A DNA stretch of 64,000 nt from Liopterus haemorrhoidalis (taxonomy: Eukaryota > Arthropoda > Insecta > Coleoptera > Dytiscidae). The notes under the pieces are model-generated. The model searched no databases. It was given only the letters and a program-made list of their open reading frames with translations, and had not been told where the DNA came from. The DNA is taken from positions 36,733,626 through 36,797,625 of the forward strand of contig OZ020617.1 in assembly GCA_963971575.1 (NCBI GenBank). The letters are read 5' to 3'. A program made the position numbers and the translations under genes. Shown piece after piece: positions 1-11,122 of this stretch (positions are counted from its first letter, which is position 1; each line of letters starts with the position of its first letter).

Positions 1-16
1 TCCGGTAGTATCCGGT

Positions 17-199
17 CCGATACTAATTTTTAAACGACACGCATTGAGCGGCTTTTTAGGATTTCCTAGGTATAATCAGAAACAGCTATACCATTGATGT
101 CCAGCATATGTCCCGCGGGCCGTACCCAGCCCGATATTAATTTTTAAACGACACGCATTAAGCAACTTTTTAGGATTTCCTAGGTATAATCAAGAAACG
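17..199. repeat. Two-copy tandem repeat, 114-bp period
   Basis: A block of about 68 bases starting at 17 recurs at 131 with a few substitutions. Both copies end in TTTTTAGGATTTCCTAGG followed by TATAATCA. That end loosely resembles the terminus of the dispersed family R found elsewhere in the window, so this may be a diverged tandem pair of R-like ends. The window edge cuts the array, so more copies may lie to the left. Confidence 0.6.
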
Positions 200-804
200 T
201 TTTTGTTTTGTTAATATACGCAGAATCATGCAAATTTTAATAATTGATTCCTGATTATATTGATTTTTATTCGATATCAGTTTGCTAACGTTGTTGGCAA
301 CGGGTTTGTTATTAATATAATAATAAATAAATAATTGAAGTAAATTGATATTTTTCCTTTGTCTCCGGGCGCAATATTATTTTTTGACCCTCGCTATGTC
401 ACTGAGTAATATACCTTTGATTTCAAATTAATTGTTACTTTAGGGTTTTTATGTGCAAATCCTAACTCCCAAATGCCGCCCAGTTGAGTCTCAGTTATCT
501 GATCATTTCAGCTTGGTTGCTTTTTCCTACTTGGATTTTGTGCCCTACATATGTGTATTCCTTAACATCCCCAGTACTTAATTATCAATTTCGATTATGC
601 GAGTGTCGAGGCTTATTATTTTTGTTTTTGCAAGGCTATTCTTTAACCCTTTTTGTTTGCTCTTTTCCTAGTAGAATTATAAATGTCATTAGCAAACAGT
701 TTTTTTTTAGTTAATGTAGCAGTATAAAGTACTTGAGGTATACAAAATTATTAGCCTTTTAAGTACTTACCTAGAAAAATATATCTAAGTTAATAACGGC
801 ACAA
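200..804. other. No recognised feature
   Basis: AT-rich sequence. A short frame at 484-714 has no domain and biased leucine/phenylalanine content as expected by chance. Confidence 0.6.
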
Positions 805-1430
805 AGTATACATACGCCAGTGAAATCTGGGGAAATGCTACCCAAACAAATCTAAATAAAATTCAGGCTTTACCAAACAAAGTCCTCAGAATCGTAGTAA
901 ACGCCCTTTAGTTCATTCGAAATCAATAACTGCGTGACGAACTGCCAATCTTTTTTATCATTGCAAATTATGACTCTGCCATCACTTTACATTTTTGCCT
1001 GTTTAAATTTTTTTTACTAAAATAAAACGACTTTAAATCGTTTAATGAGATTCATAGTCATAATACTATATAAAACTAAATTCTGCCGTCTATCAAACTC
1101 CAGATATAGCACTACCTACTAAGCTATTAAATTCTTTAATAAATTGCCAGTCAGTAAGACTTTTTCCCCAAAATAAATTTGAAGCGTTTGTGAAGGATGT
1201 GTTAATTCAAAATCCATTGTACTCTGTGTCCGAATATTTTGATTTAAATTTTTAGAATTATCATTAGTTTTTTTGTATCTGATTTAAGTAGGTAATAATT
1301 GTATCTATGTGTAACTCTTTTTGTGTAAATCTACACTATTTGCTTGATTTTTCTTGACTGATTGTAAACGATTTAATTGTATTGTATTGTGGTCCATAAA
1401 TAAATATCTACTATTATATTGTACAAGTGT
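805..1430 (+). pseudogene. LINE reverse transcriptase C-terminal remnants and 3' tail
   Basis: Two remnants lie in tandem. At 805-900 the reading YASEIWGNATQTNLNKIQ followed by KVLRIVVNA matches the region after the RT domain of Jockey-like non-LTR elements. At about 1050-1255 a second remnant ends in FVKDVLIQNPLYSVSEYFD, the usual C-terminus of CR1/Jockey ORF2, and is followed by a UTR with CATAAATAAATAT. Frameshifts and stops break both. They may be one element or two 5'-truncated ones; clade assignment is uncertain. Confidence 0.65.
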
Positions 1431-1440
1431 TGGGATATAT

Positions 1441-2935
1441 GTTCTAATTAACTTCTGGTGCATCTTCATTTTTCCGGTAACGCGGAGAAAGGAAAATTAA
1501 CCGCCGGTTTATCCGGGTGATATTTTTTTAGTGCTAAGGCTTAATTTTATTTCGGCAGGGGGTACTGACTAATTTTTATTGATAAAAATCATGCATTTTT
1601 TCCTCGAAACCGTGGCGTTGATCGTCACCATTGCTCAGCACGGATAGGTTGTACCAGACGATAAAAGATGTTTATTCATATTTCTACTATTTAGGAAACG
1701 ATTTCAGACCAAAACTGAATTGAAAAACTACAGTTGAAGGTATTTTATTAATAAAATTGATGAAATGTGTAAAAAATACATAAGAGTTGATAAAGATAAT
1801 GCAGTTTTTTAAGGTTTTAACACATTTTCATAAATTTTGAAAATTTTTGCTGACCATAAAATTGCCTTCAGTTAAAAATGCTATTAAACGGAAAAGAAAG
1901 TAAGAATTAAGAAAGTAAGAATCAGTCGTTCAAACGTTTAACCTATCTGTAGAATACGTTCAAATAAGTTTTCAGGGTGAGGATAGATCTGTTAAGCAGT
2001 TTTGTTATTTTAATTCTGGAAACTGTATGTTATTAACTATTTTACTAACTATATTAACGAAAGTATAAAGTACAATGTATTAGGAGGATAGATAAGACAG
2101 AATAATATTCGATATTTTTAGTAATCGCGTATTTTTAGTAATTTTAATTGTGTTAAATCTTGAAGTATTAAATACCCAGATGTCATTTTAATATATTATT
2201 TCTTTATGTATGTGATTACTATAGGATGAAAGGTTTTTTTTTATCATCATGAAGGTCTTTCGCTGTTTTTTTTTTTTTTGCAGTGAAAATGCTAATTTTA
2301 AGACCTATTTCAAAAAAACTTAAAAATTATGATAAAAGTATTCATCAGCGCTTCTCTCGAACAACGAAAGAACTACCGCTGTTCAAATTTAGGAGGCAAT
2401 TCCTTCGTATTACTGAATTATAACAAGTATAGGTGAAATCTTAGTGATTACATAAATTAAAAACGAGTATAATATATTTACAAACAAATTTAAAATTATA
2501 AGTACCTTTTTAAATAGTTAAACAAAATACTAAATTTAATAACGTAAAATATGACTGCAACGAATATATTATTACAACGAAAATCTGCAAATTTCACATC
2601 TATAAGTGTTACTCAAAAGTTTTTCTAAATTTCCAAGTGACATAATCAATAGTGAATCCTATGCAATAATATTTAACAATTTTATTCATTTTTCTCTATT
2701 TTATTCAGAATCCATGCATTCTTTATAGTAAAATAAAATATTATTGTTACGTTTAAATGGTACAAACAATGGTACAAAAAAAAAAAAAAAGGTATAGATT
2801 AGAACTTCCCGAGTGTTATTGGCTATATCAGTGTTTCACAACCGGGGTGCCACCATTTTGAAAAATTATTTCAACGTTAAATTGCTCAGAACTTCCTGTT
2901 TGTTATAGGCTAATGATAATAATAATAATTTTTGC
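1441..2935. other. No recognised feature apart from homopolymers
   Basis: AT-rich with a T run near 2265-2280, an A run near 2775-2790, and a lone hAT-like end at about 2831. No coding signal. Confidence 0.6.
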
Positions 2936-3132
2936 TGACGTTTCGTGGACGTGCCACGAGCGCGCCCGAGGCGCGTCACTTCGATAACCACGTGATAGGC
3001 AAAAAAAAAGTCGCGAAGCGACGAGTTTTATAAGCGACAAGTGCCAAAAGCGACAAAATGCCTTATCACGTTAAAACGAGTTTTGTCAACGTTGGGTGGA
3101 GAAGCCCGGCGTAGCCGGGCTGATGCCCCTAG
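2936..3132 (+). mobile_element. Helitron-like 3' terminus
   Basis: A GC-rich stretch unlike its surroundings ends in an 8-bp stem (AGCCCGGC at 3103-3110, loop GTA, GCCGGGCT at 3114-3121). CTAG follows seven bases later (3129-3132), with a T next to it. A short hairpin just before a CTRR end next to T is the hallmark of Helitron 3' ends. The 5' TC end was not located, so the left limit is arbitrary, and no Rep/helicase coding is visible. Confidence 0.5.
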
Positions 3133-3580
3133 TTATATTATATTATATTATATCCAAGGCCTACAATAATAAACTTTATTAAAATTACAACAAAAAGAAA
3201 AATAAATTGTGTTGGAATTAGTCAAGATGCGATAATTTATGAAATCGGTCAAAACAATATAGACACAAGACTGAGAAGACTTATGCCTCACGACTAGGGA
3301 TGGGAATTTATTTTTGAATATCGATATATGCGCGATTCGATACATCGTAAGTGTTGTATCGATATTCGATATATATCGAAGTAAAAATATCGATATTTTC
3401 GATATATCGAAATAACTAACACGTAACATGTAAGATACATAAATACATATTTTTTGGTTGGCTTGGCGGGAAAAGAAGTCGCCAAATGACAGACAATCAC
3501 TTTACAGTTGGTACTCACCCAGCTACCAACCAAATTTATAATATTATCCTTGTTAACAGCTCTCTTAATTAAATATATAT

Positions 3581-4226
3581 ATATGCTGTTCACTTTTGTA
3601 AGGACAAACCAGATTTTTTGGTTACTTTAATAGTGTATTACGGTCTTTAACTATCAATTAAATATATTCCTTACACTGTAAAACCGACTTTAGATTTATT
3701 GGTTATGATCATTATTAAGAAAGTGACATTTTTTATAATTTTTTAATACCAACATGTCAATTTCAAAGGTGCAAATTATTGATATCAAAATTTCGTCTTA
3801 CAGGCTATTCCAAACGATTAGGCGGAACTAAATGGAAATTTCGTTATTTTAGGCTGTCTCGAAAAGGGACCTTGCTTGGATTATTTCATGTTTCAGGTTT
3901 GGTATGTGAAAAATTAAAATTCCAACAGTGAAACCATGCAAACGAATGACATATGTCAAATATTTTAATACATTTTTCCATATTTTGAAGACAAAAAAAA
4001 AAATAATAAATGGGAAATTTTTATTAAGAATGACAAAAAACTAATATGTAATGAAAAAGACATTTTATAATGACAATAATAATTGCAATGTGAGCATGAT
4101 TTTCAAAGCTTAAACAAAATGACCAAAAGTCTGAATTAATTGATAAGTTACTAGATTTCAAAAATTAGTTTTGCCTAAACGTTTGGAATAGCCTACAGTT
4201 TGTTTCTACAAAAGTGAACAGCATAT
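3581..4226. mobile_element. MITE B copy 1
   Basis: A perfect 20-bp inverted pair, ATATGCTGTTCACTTTTGTA at 3581-3600 and its complement at 4207-4226, bounds sequence that recurs in the opposite orientation at 39115-39418. That other copy lacks the 391-bp MITE C and so serves as an empty-site control. The flanks are TA-rich, so the target duplication cannot be read with certainty, and the ends may extend a few bases further. No coding capacity. Confidence 0.75.
3803..4193. mobile_element. MITE C copy 1, nested in MITE B
   Basis: The inverted ends are GGCTATTCCAAACGATTAGG at 3803-3822 and its near-complement at about 4174-4193. The same termini bound a 178-bp element at 16725-16902. In the MITE B copy at 39 kb the flanking bases are contiguous, so this segment is an insertion. 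The flanks share TACA or TA, fitting a Tc1/mariner-type target. No protein coding is seen. Confidence 0.75.
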
Positions 4227-4390
4227 ATTTAAATGTAAAAAATATACAAGAATACCGATATTTTGTGCGAATATCGATATTTTGCGCGATATATCGCATT
4301 TCAAATATCGATATAAAAATATCGATATATTTTTCTAAAGTATCGATATTTTCGATATGTCGATATATCGTTCCCATCCCTACTCACGAC

Positions 4391-5090
4391 ATATACATTA
4401 GTCAAAAGAGTCCATTCTGTGTGTTATCTTGGCCATATCATTTCAGATGATCTGAGTGATACGGCTGATATTGACAGACAGTGTCGCTCCATATGTGTTA
4501 AGGCTAATATGTCGAACCATAGATTCTCTAGATGCAGTTCTGATGTACGCAAATACCTTTTCAACACGTTTTGCGGCCGTTTTTATACCTCTGCGCTTTG
4601 GGTTAATGCAACCAAAAGTAGTTTACGGAAATTTGCTACAACATGCATTTAGAGTTATCTATGGATTACCTAAATATTGCAGTGCAAGTGACATGTTTAT
4701 CATGAATGATGTTAACACCTGTATGACTGTACTTAGGAAATATGTGTATAGTTTGCGTAATAGATTACTGATGTCTCGCAACAAGTTTATTCGGCAGTGT
4801 CTACGCTGTGATAATACATATCACATTTGCTGGTCTGCACAACTTATTCATTCATAAATCTATTACTATAACTTGTAACATATGTTTCCTAGCACGTGTG
4901 ATTTCATAATTGTTCAGATCTGAAATCGAATTGTTTTGTATTATACGTATTTATTTTATTCTTGTTAAATTGTTTGTTTCATGTGATATCTTTGTACAAA
5001 TGTGTTTTTGTTTTATTTTCTTTTTTATGTATAACATTTTTTTGGCCTTTGGGCTGTTGAATAAATGAAATAAATAAATAAATAAATTAG
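4391..5090 (+). pseudogene. CR1/L2-like LINE ORF2 C-terminus and 3' tail
   Basis: The reading VCYLGHIISDDLSDTADIDR, then KYLFNTFCG and YGLPKYCSASDMFIMNDVNT in a neighbouring frame, matches the post-RT C-terminal domain of CR1/L2-type LINEs. A frameshift near 4640 separates the two frames. The 3' UTR ends at about 5090 in a GAATAAATGAAATAAATAAA-type tail. The LINE sequence continues to the left of 3295; the hAT-like element at 3295-4382 interrupts it, with the duplicated octamer CTCACGAC on both sides. Confidence 0.75.
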
Positions 5091-6245
5091 TGATAGTGAT
5101 TAACATTAAGAATAGCTTTTCAGAATTCTTTCAAAAATGAATAATAATGTTCATAATTAAAACAATTTTAACAAATTTAACAAAATTTATATTAATAAAA
5201 AATAGAATGTCTTGGGTAGTTATGTAATATCTATGTTATATTTTTATATATTTTATGTTTGTATGTATTAAAATGAGCCTCACACGAAAAGGTAGAGAGG
5301 CTAAGGATGAAGTAAAGTAATATATTAGAATGACTTATGTGTATAACCAAGTTATTGAACCAGTAATAAAGAAATTTAAAATAATAATAATAAAAAACAC
5401 AATGTTGTATGAATCACTCTTGGGACAGAATAAATCGACGATTTAATGTTTTAATTGTTCAAAACTTTGAATTAAGACTTAAATTAATATTTTCTGGAAC
5501 ATATATATTCTGATAAAGTTAAGCCAATGTGCGTAGATGCTACATTTAATTGGCACAGCATCAACAACTTTTTTATTTAGAGAAATAAATTTCTTTTTAT
5601 TTGTATCTCAATCTTTTATTATGTATTGTAACGCCCGAATAAAAATCGTTACGTATTTGATGTTCACAAAAAAGGTATAAAAATATTTTTATTCCGGAAA
5701 GACCTTGGCGAATATCAAATTATACCCAATCCGGAAAAGGAAATTGTTAAATATAACCTGATATAAGATTCATAAGATTCAGAATAATAAAATCTAATTT
5801 TGTGGCTTTCAGGGGTTTTGACCTAAATGTGAGTAAATTGCAAGAGAACAGATATAAATATTTTTGTTCTTTTGATTAAGAACATAAGAAATAAAAGAGG
5901 ATTACACTGCACACATCATGAATATGAAAGGGAACAGAATGGTAAAAAACGAAAATTACGATAATTAAAACACTCGGTGACTAGGTGGAAGAGGTGATAG
6001 GTAATCTAGCTGTATGGTGGCTTTATATAAATGATGGTGAACTTGAGGAAATTGGTGAAACTCTGTCTAAGTTGCATTTACTGCCAGACTCAATACTTTT
6101 CCACAAGTAATTAAATTATTATTATTATTATTATAAGTAAGAATTAATTGTGTTACAATTCCTACAAAAACTGAAGTAAAATACTATGGATAGCATTTGG
6201 ACCAACGACTTGCAAACACATCCAAGCCAAACGTAAACAGTTAGA
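5091..6245. other. No recognised feature; ATT microsatellite
   Basis: Contains an ATT repeat at about 6113-6135 and a possible LINE-like A-rich tail near 5380-5395. Nothing else stands out. Confidence 0.5.
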
Positions 6246-6400
6246 CTTAAAATTTGATCAAATATATTTATTTATTGGTAAAAAGTCAATATTATCTATT
6301 TCACATAAAATGCTAGTGTATAAAATCATACTTAAGCTTATGTTGCTGTATGTACTTCCACTTTTAGAATATGCCAATTTTATTAGATAAAATATGAAAA
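6246..6400 (+). pseudogene. Possible Jockey-like LINE fragment
   Basis: The reading KMLVYKIILKLMLLYVLPLL preceded by IGKKSILSI resembles the short segment after the RT domain of Jockey-like LINEs, where a lysine-rich stretch precedes a Tyr-Gly/Ala motif. A further possible piece lies after the MITE at about 7040-7200 (RRLKRVAKWP). The match is short and weak. Confidence 0.4.
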
Positions 6401-6407
6401 TATTCTA

Positions 6408-6991
6408 GTCTAAAGCCGCATTCAGAGCTCTTTAAATTAACACGTTGTAGACTGTTCGTTGTCATGTTGTGCGTTGTGTTTTTATACATTGTCTTAACGT
6501 TCTACGTATCATTTAGATCATTTAGAAATCAGTGGGTCACGAATAGGCCGACATCTATGTGTCTTCAAACCAACTACATGGCTTCATAAAATGTTTTCTA
6601 CCTATTATCGTTTTTATAATTCTGCTGTTCTAGATTTTAACTAACTAAACCTAACCTAATTACCTAAATTGATCAGATTTACTGTCCGTTATTGTAATTT
6701 TGAGCAAGATTTGTTAATGATGAAATTTTGTTCGGTTATGTAAAGCATACAATATCTACAATGTTCCTGATAGACTGTGATAGCCAATGTGTTTATATGT
6801 CTGTCTCATTAAAACAACTCACAAGCTATAAGTTTAGAAAATTATCCACAATCCACAACGAACAACGTATTAAATTAGAGGTCTGAACGGTTTTACGTCT
6901 TACCATATGACAAACTTCTAGTGACAATCAACAGAGTACAAGCTACAGTCTATAAACTATTGATTTAAGAGCTCTGAATGCGGCTTTAGAC
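6408..6991. mobile_element. MITE with GTCTAAAGCCGCATTCAGAG ends
   Basis: GTCTAAAGCCGCATTCAGAG followed by CTCTTTAAAT at 6408-6437 is mirrored by ATTTAAGAGCTCTGAATGCG followed by GCTTTAGAC, ending at 6991. The 584-bp unit has no coding sequence. Subterminal CGTTGTAGAC/GTCTATAAAC and ACAACGAACAACG motifs also recur inverted. The target duplication is unclear. Probably a nonautonomous DNA transposon in LINE remnants. Confidence 0.7.
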
Positions 6992-7206
6992 GTTCCCAAC
7001 TTTGGTGAACATACCTCGGTATGTATAAAATCTAATGAAGATTTCAAATTCCTCTTCCTTATGGAAGAAATACAGAAAGTTGTCACTAAATGCCATGAAC
7101 GATTCCTTAGAGAGATTGAACTGATAGTACATTTATTCAACGACCTTGACAACAGAAGGTTAAAGAGAGTAGCAAAATGGCCTACTGCAACACTGAAGAT
7201 ATACGG

Positions 7207-7405
7207 AGCGATCCAGAATAATTGCCCATACCACTTCATACAAATTTTATATGTGCCGTCTTTCGACTACAAAATCAAAGCGTGACAAATGATAATGTGA
7301 TACATCGACATTACAGCGGAATACAGGCTTGATGTTTTGTGCGAATAGAATATATTTTTGAATAACATGTTACTGTCACGTGGCGGACAATTATTCTGGA
7401 TCGCT
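7207..7405. repeat. Short inverted-repeat element (18-bp arms)
   Basis: AGCGATCCAGAATAATTG at 7207-7224 is perfectly complementary to 7388-7405, giving a 199-bp unit. The arms are GC-richer than their flanks. This may be a MITE or the ends of a collapsed transposon. No target duplication is clear. Confidence 0.55.
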
Positions 7406-8071
7406 GTGTAAAGAAAAACGTCACTGGATGTCTCCTTTAATCCGCATCCAAGACATTCAAAGAGCACGCGCGTAGAGATGCACTGAACTGCGTAAATTCT
7501 TCATGGTCATCCTATTTGTACAACAAATTGCGCACAAACGCAGCAGACCATGCAAATCTGTGCTCGAACGAACCGACGAATGTAGATATTTAAAAGAAAA
7601 CTGCATGTTCGTGGGCGGTCTGTCTGGATGAAAACCATAACAAAATGTGTCTTGCGTGTAACGTGTTCAAACGTAAATGAATACTGTTGAATACACTTCG
7701 ATAGCGCATTAGCAAATTCTCAACTTGCGCAGCTCCGCGTGATTCTCTATAATATACAGGTTTTCCCAAATATCTTGTTAAGCATGAGGATCTCGAGAAC
7801 GGTAATAGATACGAAGTCAGTTGAATTAGGCCAAAGTTACCGCATTAAAAGACCATTTTAACAATGTCTTTGTTCCCCCAAAAAAATACATAGGTTACTA
7901 GATACGAACGAAAATATAAATATTCCGGTTTTTAATTTATGCTCATAACTTTTAAATTAAAATATTAAGTGTTTTTGGTGTTCACTTTCTTGAGGCACTT
8001 TTCCATGGTGAATTTACAGAGGTTTGCAATTTTTTTTCTTGCACACAACAAGCTCAATTGGCCTGAATGTG
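7406..8071. other. No recognised feature
   Basis: A mixed-composition stretch. TTTTCCCAAATATCTT near 7763 recurs near 19869, a possible minor repeat. Confidence 0.5.
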
Positions 8072-8444
8072 GCTTAAAGCAGCAGTTCTTAACCTTTTTT
8101 TACTCGGGACCCCCCAACTAGCCTAAAATATTTTCTGGCTCCCCAAGAAAATTTTTGAAATAATATTTTAAATGTTCTTACTAATTTATTGTTTAATAAT
8201 TAAGTTTATTGTAATTTTAAAAGCAAAAACTGGTTAAAATTTAATTTTTTGTTTTAATTTCGGGACCCCCTAAGGTAGTGATGCCGAACCTAGAACACGC
8301 TTGTCACAGGTGACATTTTAGGTGACACGCATCGTTTACGGACGGTCTTCGGCCAAGAACAATAAACGCATCTGGGCTCAAGTGTTTGTCGACTTGAGGT
8401 CCTAACTTGGGAATCTGGAGAGAAATTGTTTGGAGAATAAAAAA

Positions 8445-9503
8445 TTGATGTGAAGGGTGAATTTTCACACATTTCAGGGTTTTGCAGGTATTTAGTAAGT
8501 GAATGATGATTATTTTGGATGCGAAAACAAATTTTATATTAAAATATTTTTTTTGTTATGTTTAATTCGAACGCCTAATACCATTATTTAGGTTTCTAAA
8601 TATGTGCAGTATTTTTTTTTATATAGCAAGGTTCATTAAGAATTTCAAAATTGCGCCTATGGCTTCCATTGGTTGTTATAAGTTCCGCCCCTCTGATTTC
8701 GTGTACATTGAAACAGAATTAAATTATTATTTAAACAATTTCCACTGGCTATTAAATTTACGCTTTTAAAAATTAAATGCAACATTTGCCAAAATATAAT
8801 TAGAATTTTGAAAAAATAATTTAAACAATATAGAAATTATAAAAAAATATATATATATAGTCTCTTCTCCAGGGTTCGATCCCTATCGGATCGGGTTACA
8901 TGGGTGAAAAGTCAGCGTCAAATACCACTAGACCAGCACACACGTTAGAGTGTTGCTTGTTACAAAGCTATAACTTGTGTACATTATTAGCCAAAAATCA
9001 CAAAAAATGCGTTTTTTTCCAAAAACCTAATCTGATCAAAAATTCCTGTTGAACTATTCCGGTTCACACCAATGTACATTACTTAGAATTTTTTCATATT
9101 TTTAGTTTAAACCATCTGGGCTACAGGGTGTGGGACAAAAAATTTTGTGCACAACTTTGGCAAAAATCGCTTCAAAATAATTTATTTTGCAAAAATAAAA
9201 ATTTGATCGTTAATTCACGTACCAAGGGCTTTCATTTGATACCCTACTCAGAATTATAAAAAAATATTTTTTTTTTTCGATGAGCACATATTTGTTTATA
9301 TTTTTAGGGGGATATGTTTTTAAGATGTTTTAGTATTTTTCCTATGTGCGGGTCAAAGAGTTGTATAAGCATGCCAAATTTCAACTCTCTAGGTTTAGCC
9401 GTTTGGCTACAATTTTTACCGAACATACAGACAGACAGACAGACAGACAGACAGACGACAAAATGACGGTATAAGGGTTTTTTGGTCATACCTACAAAAC
9501 CCT
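8445..9503 (-). repeat. Family R copy 1 (composite repeat with tRNA-like boxes)
   Basis: Read on the minus strand, it starts at 9503 with AGGGTTTTGTAGGTATGACC, then a GTCT microsatellite (plus strand GACA, 9428-9457), then a conserved segment around TTGTAGCCAAACGGCTAAAC. It ends at 8445-8515 with the palindrome-bearing end (GTGAATTTTCAC core). Minus-strand TGGTCTAGTGG (8925-8935) and GGATCGAACCC (8872-8882) resemble tRNA A and B promoter boxes 42 bases apart. Other long copies are at 24726, 40549 and 51336. It has no protein coding capacity that I recognise. Confidence 0.7.
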
Positions 9504-9583
9504 AAAAAGAGTGCCACTACGAACAGGAAATTTGGAATGCTTGGAACTGATTACCGGACACTTTAGCACTGAAAAATCTAGCG

Positions 9584-9781
9584 ATGGCTTTATTCACAAT
9601 TTTTCCATTTACGTACTTTTGTGAGACCTTATTCTCGGCGTTAAATAATATTAAAACCAATAAAAGAAACCGACTGATAGATGAAGTTAGTAGCGCTTGC
9701 TTGGTCTTGAAGTGCACGAAATACCAACCTTCAATTGAATTTAGCAAATGCAAATCAGCAACAAAAAAGTCACTAATGTAA
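9584..9781 (+). pseudogene. hAT transposase C-terminal remnant
   Basis: The reading FPFTYFCETLFSALNNIKT followed by NKRNRLIDE and YQPSIEF is the hAT C-terminal dimerisation region, in which a C-E-x-x-F-S motif precedes a basic R-N-R-L stretch. It lies between the R insertion and the right end of the hAT element at 8080-10015, on the strand expected for a gene of that element. The upstream frame has a stop, and the catalytic core and BED finger are missing, so it is a relic. Confidence 0.75.
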
Positions 9782-10023
9782 AGAATTATTTGTTTTGGTT
9801 TTTTAACAAATAAATACATAAAAAATTTAACTATTTTACTAGGGCTGCGAATATCACAAAATTATGGATATTTCTAGACATGACACGGCACTCGAGTTAA
9901 GTTAGTTTTTTACCCAATTTTGACACACCGAGCTCAAAAGGTTAGGTCCCATCAGTGCTCTAAGGTCTATTCGTGACCCCCCTGGGAGTCGGGACCCCCC
10001 GGTTAAAAACCGCTGGCTTAAAG

Positions 10024-11079
10024 TACTTCATTGATATAACGCTGAAGGTTTTATGTTGTATAAGAATATAATTTTGATAAAGTTAATTTTTAACGCTTAG
10101 CAACGATGGCTATTTGCGCCAATTTTGATAAATATGGTAGTATGTTACGGTTACATGACGGTCATTTTGGATTGAAGAAGTAACGACTTGGGATGTCTTC
10201 CTTACGGCGACTACTTTTCACACATTTTACTTATAGCAATCAATGGAGTAGATCTTAAATTAAAAATAAATCAATAAAAAAACATAGGCACAAATGTATC
10301 TGCAACCCACATGACTCCGCTGTAGGGAGGCAAGCCGCACCACATATCAGAACAGTCGTTTCCCCGGAGCTAGGACCTGCGATTAATGGAGGGATTAACT
10401 CACAAAATCCAGATACCATTGGCATATGTTGGCTTAAGATACCTGTTATGACTTGACAGTCAGCCAAACAATGAAAGGTTATATGAGTCCAAACTCAACC
10501 CGACTGACAGCGCCCAGGACGAGAGATTATCATATTCATTTGTTACAGAAAGAAATTTTCTTTTCTTTTTTGTAACCGTAAAATCCTCTTTAATCTTAAG
10601 ATTATTTTATAACTTTTTTAAGATAAAACTTTTCTTTACAGGATAATAATTTAAGAAGTAAAACTATCAAAGTTAAAGTAAAAATATTATTTTGTGAGTA
10701 AATAAAAGATTCCCAGGAAACCTTAACCTAGTTAGTCTTTTGTCCAGTAAAAAATCAAGGTCATTTCTAATATTTCTTTCCACATTTTCTAGAATATAAA
10801 ACGGGACGATTTTTGTTGCAAATGGGCCAGAAATCATAACTATGATCCTTGAAAAATACTTAATTTTAAACTAAACTTTTCCTTAAATATTTTCATAAAC
10901 TTATAAACCATTTCAAATAAAACAATTATGCGAAACTTCTCTTATCCATTAAGCGCAGAGTAAACACCACAGATTTAAAGTTTCTCATACAAAACTAACA
11001 ATCTAAAATAAAATTTGTAACTTAATCGCCTAAATAACTTAATAAATAAGAAACGGCTAACAATTTGTCATATTTTTAC
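10024..11079. other. Unassigned; one GC-richer patch
   Basis: At 10290-10530 composition is GC-richer, with a 70-codon minus-strand open frame that I cannot assign to any family. A fragment of repeat E (GATGGCTATTTGCGCC) lies near 10105. Confidence 0.4.
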
Positions 11080-11122
11080 CGACCGCCAACACATATAACC
11101 CCCTTATATGTGTTGGCGGTCG
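11080..11122. repeat. Perfect 18-bp hairpin
   Basis: CGACCGCCAACACATATA (11080-11097) is followed, after a 7-base loop, by its exact complement (11105-11122). The arm sequence recurs once more at about 25706-25730, inside family R copy 3 (TATGTTGGCGGTCGGTAAAA), so the hairpin may be a remnant of an R-related inverted pair. Confidence 0.75.

Larger units (their letters stand above)
3295..4382. mobile_element. hAT-like nonautonomous element with ATCGATAT-rich ends
   Basis: The terminal inverted repeats are TAGGGATGGGAA (3295-3306) and TTCCCATCCCTA (4371-4382). An 8-bp target duplication, CTCACGAC, lies at 3287-3294 and 4383-4390. Subterminal regions (3310-3425 and 4255-4370) are packed with ATCGATAT and CGATATATCG motifs in both orientations, likely transposase-binding repeats. 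No transposase is encoded. The centre is occupied by MITE B and, inside that, MITE C. An 8-bp duplication is the signature of hAT; the exact family is not determined. Confidence 0.85.
8080..10015 (+). mobile_element. hAT element with 8-bp duplication, hosting an R copy
   Basis: The left end, CAGCAGTTCTTAACCTTTTT (8080), pairs with the right end, whose complement begins CAGCGGTTTTTAACC (10015). The 8-bp target duplication GCTTAAAG lies at 8072-8079 and 10016-10023. GGGACCCCCC motifs follow both ends internally. The element keeps a remnant of the transposase C-terminal dimerisation domain at 9584-9781. The centre is replaced by the R copy at 8445-9503. Ends of this CAGNGGTTYTTAACC type are typical of hAT elements of the ZBED/SCAND3-like group. 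Confidence 0.85.

Noticed and set aside
484..714. 76-codon open frame with hydrophobic content
   Set aside because: No start context, no domain, no splice signals; composition fits translation of AT-rich DNA.
3148..3593. Overlapping minus-strand open frames rich in Ile/Tyr/Arg-Tyr repeats
   Set aside because: They translate the ATCGATAT subterminal repeats of the hAT-like element and are not genes.
9428..9457. GACA repeat as a CRISPR-like or regulatory array
   Set aside because: A simple tetranucleotide microsatellite that is a fixed part of family R.
10255..10467. 70-codon minus-strand open frame in a GC-richer patch
   Set aside because: Reads like a protein piece (AGPSSGETTVLICG), but I cannot assign it to any transposon or host family and see no extension in adjacent frames.
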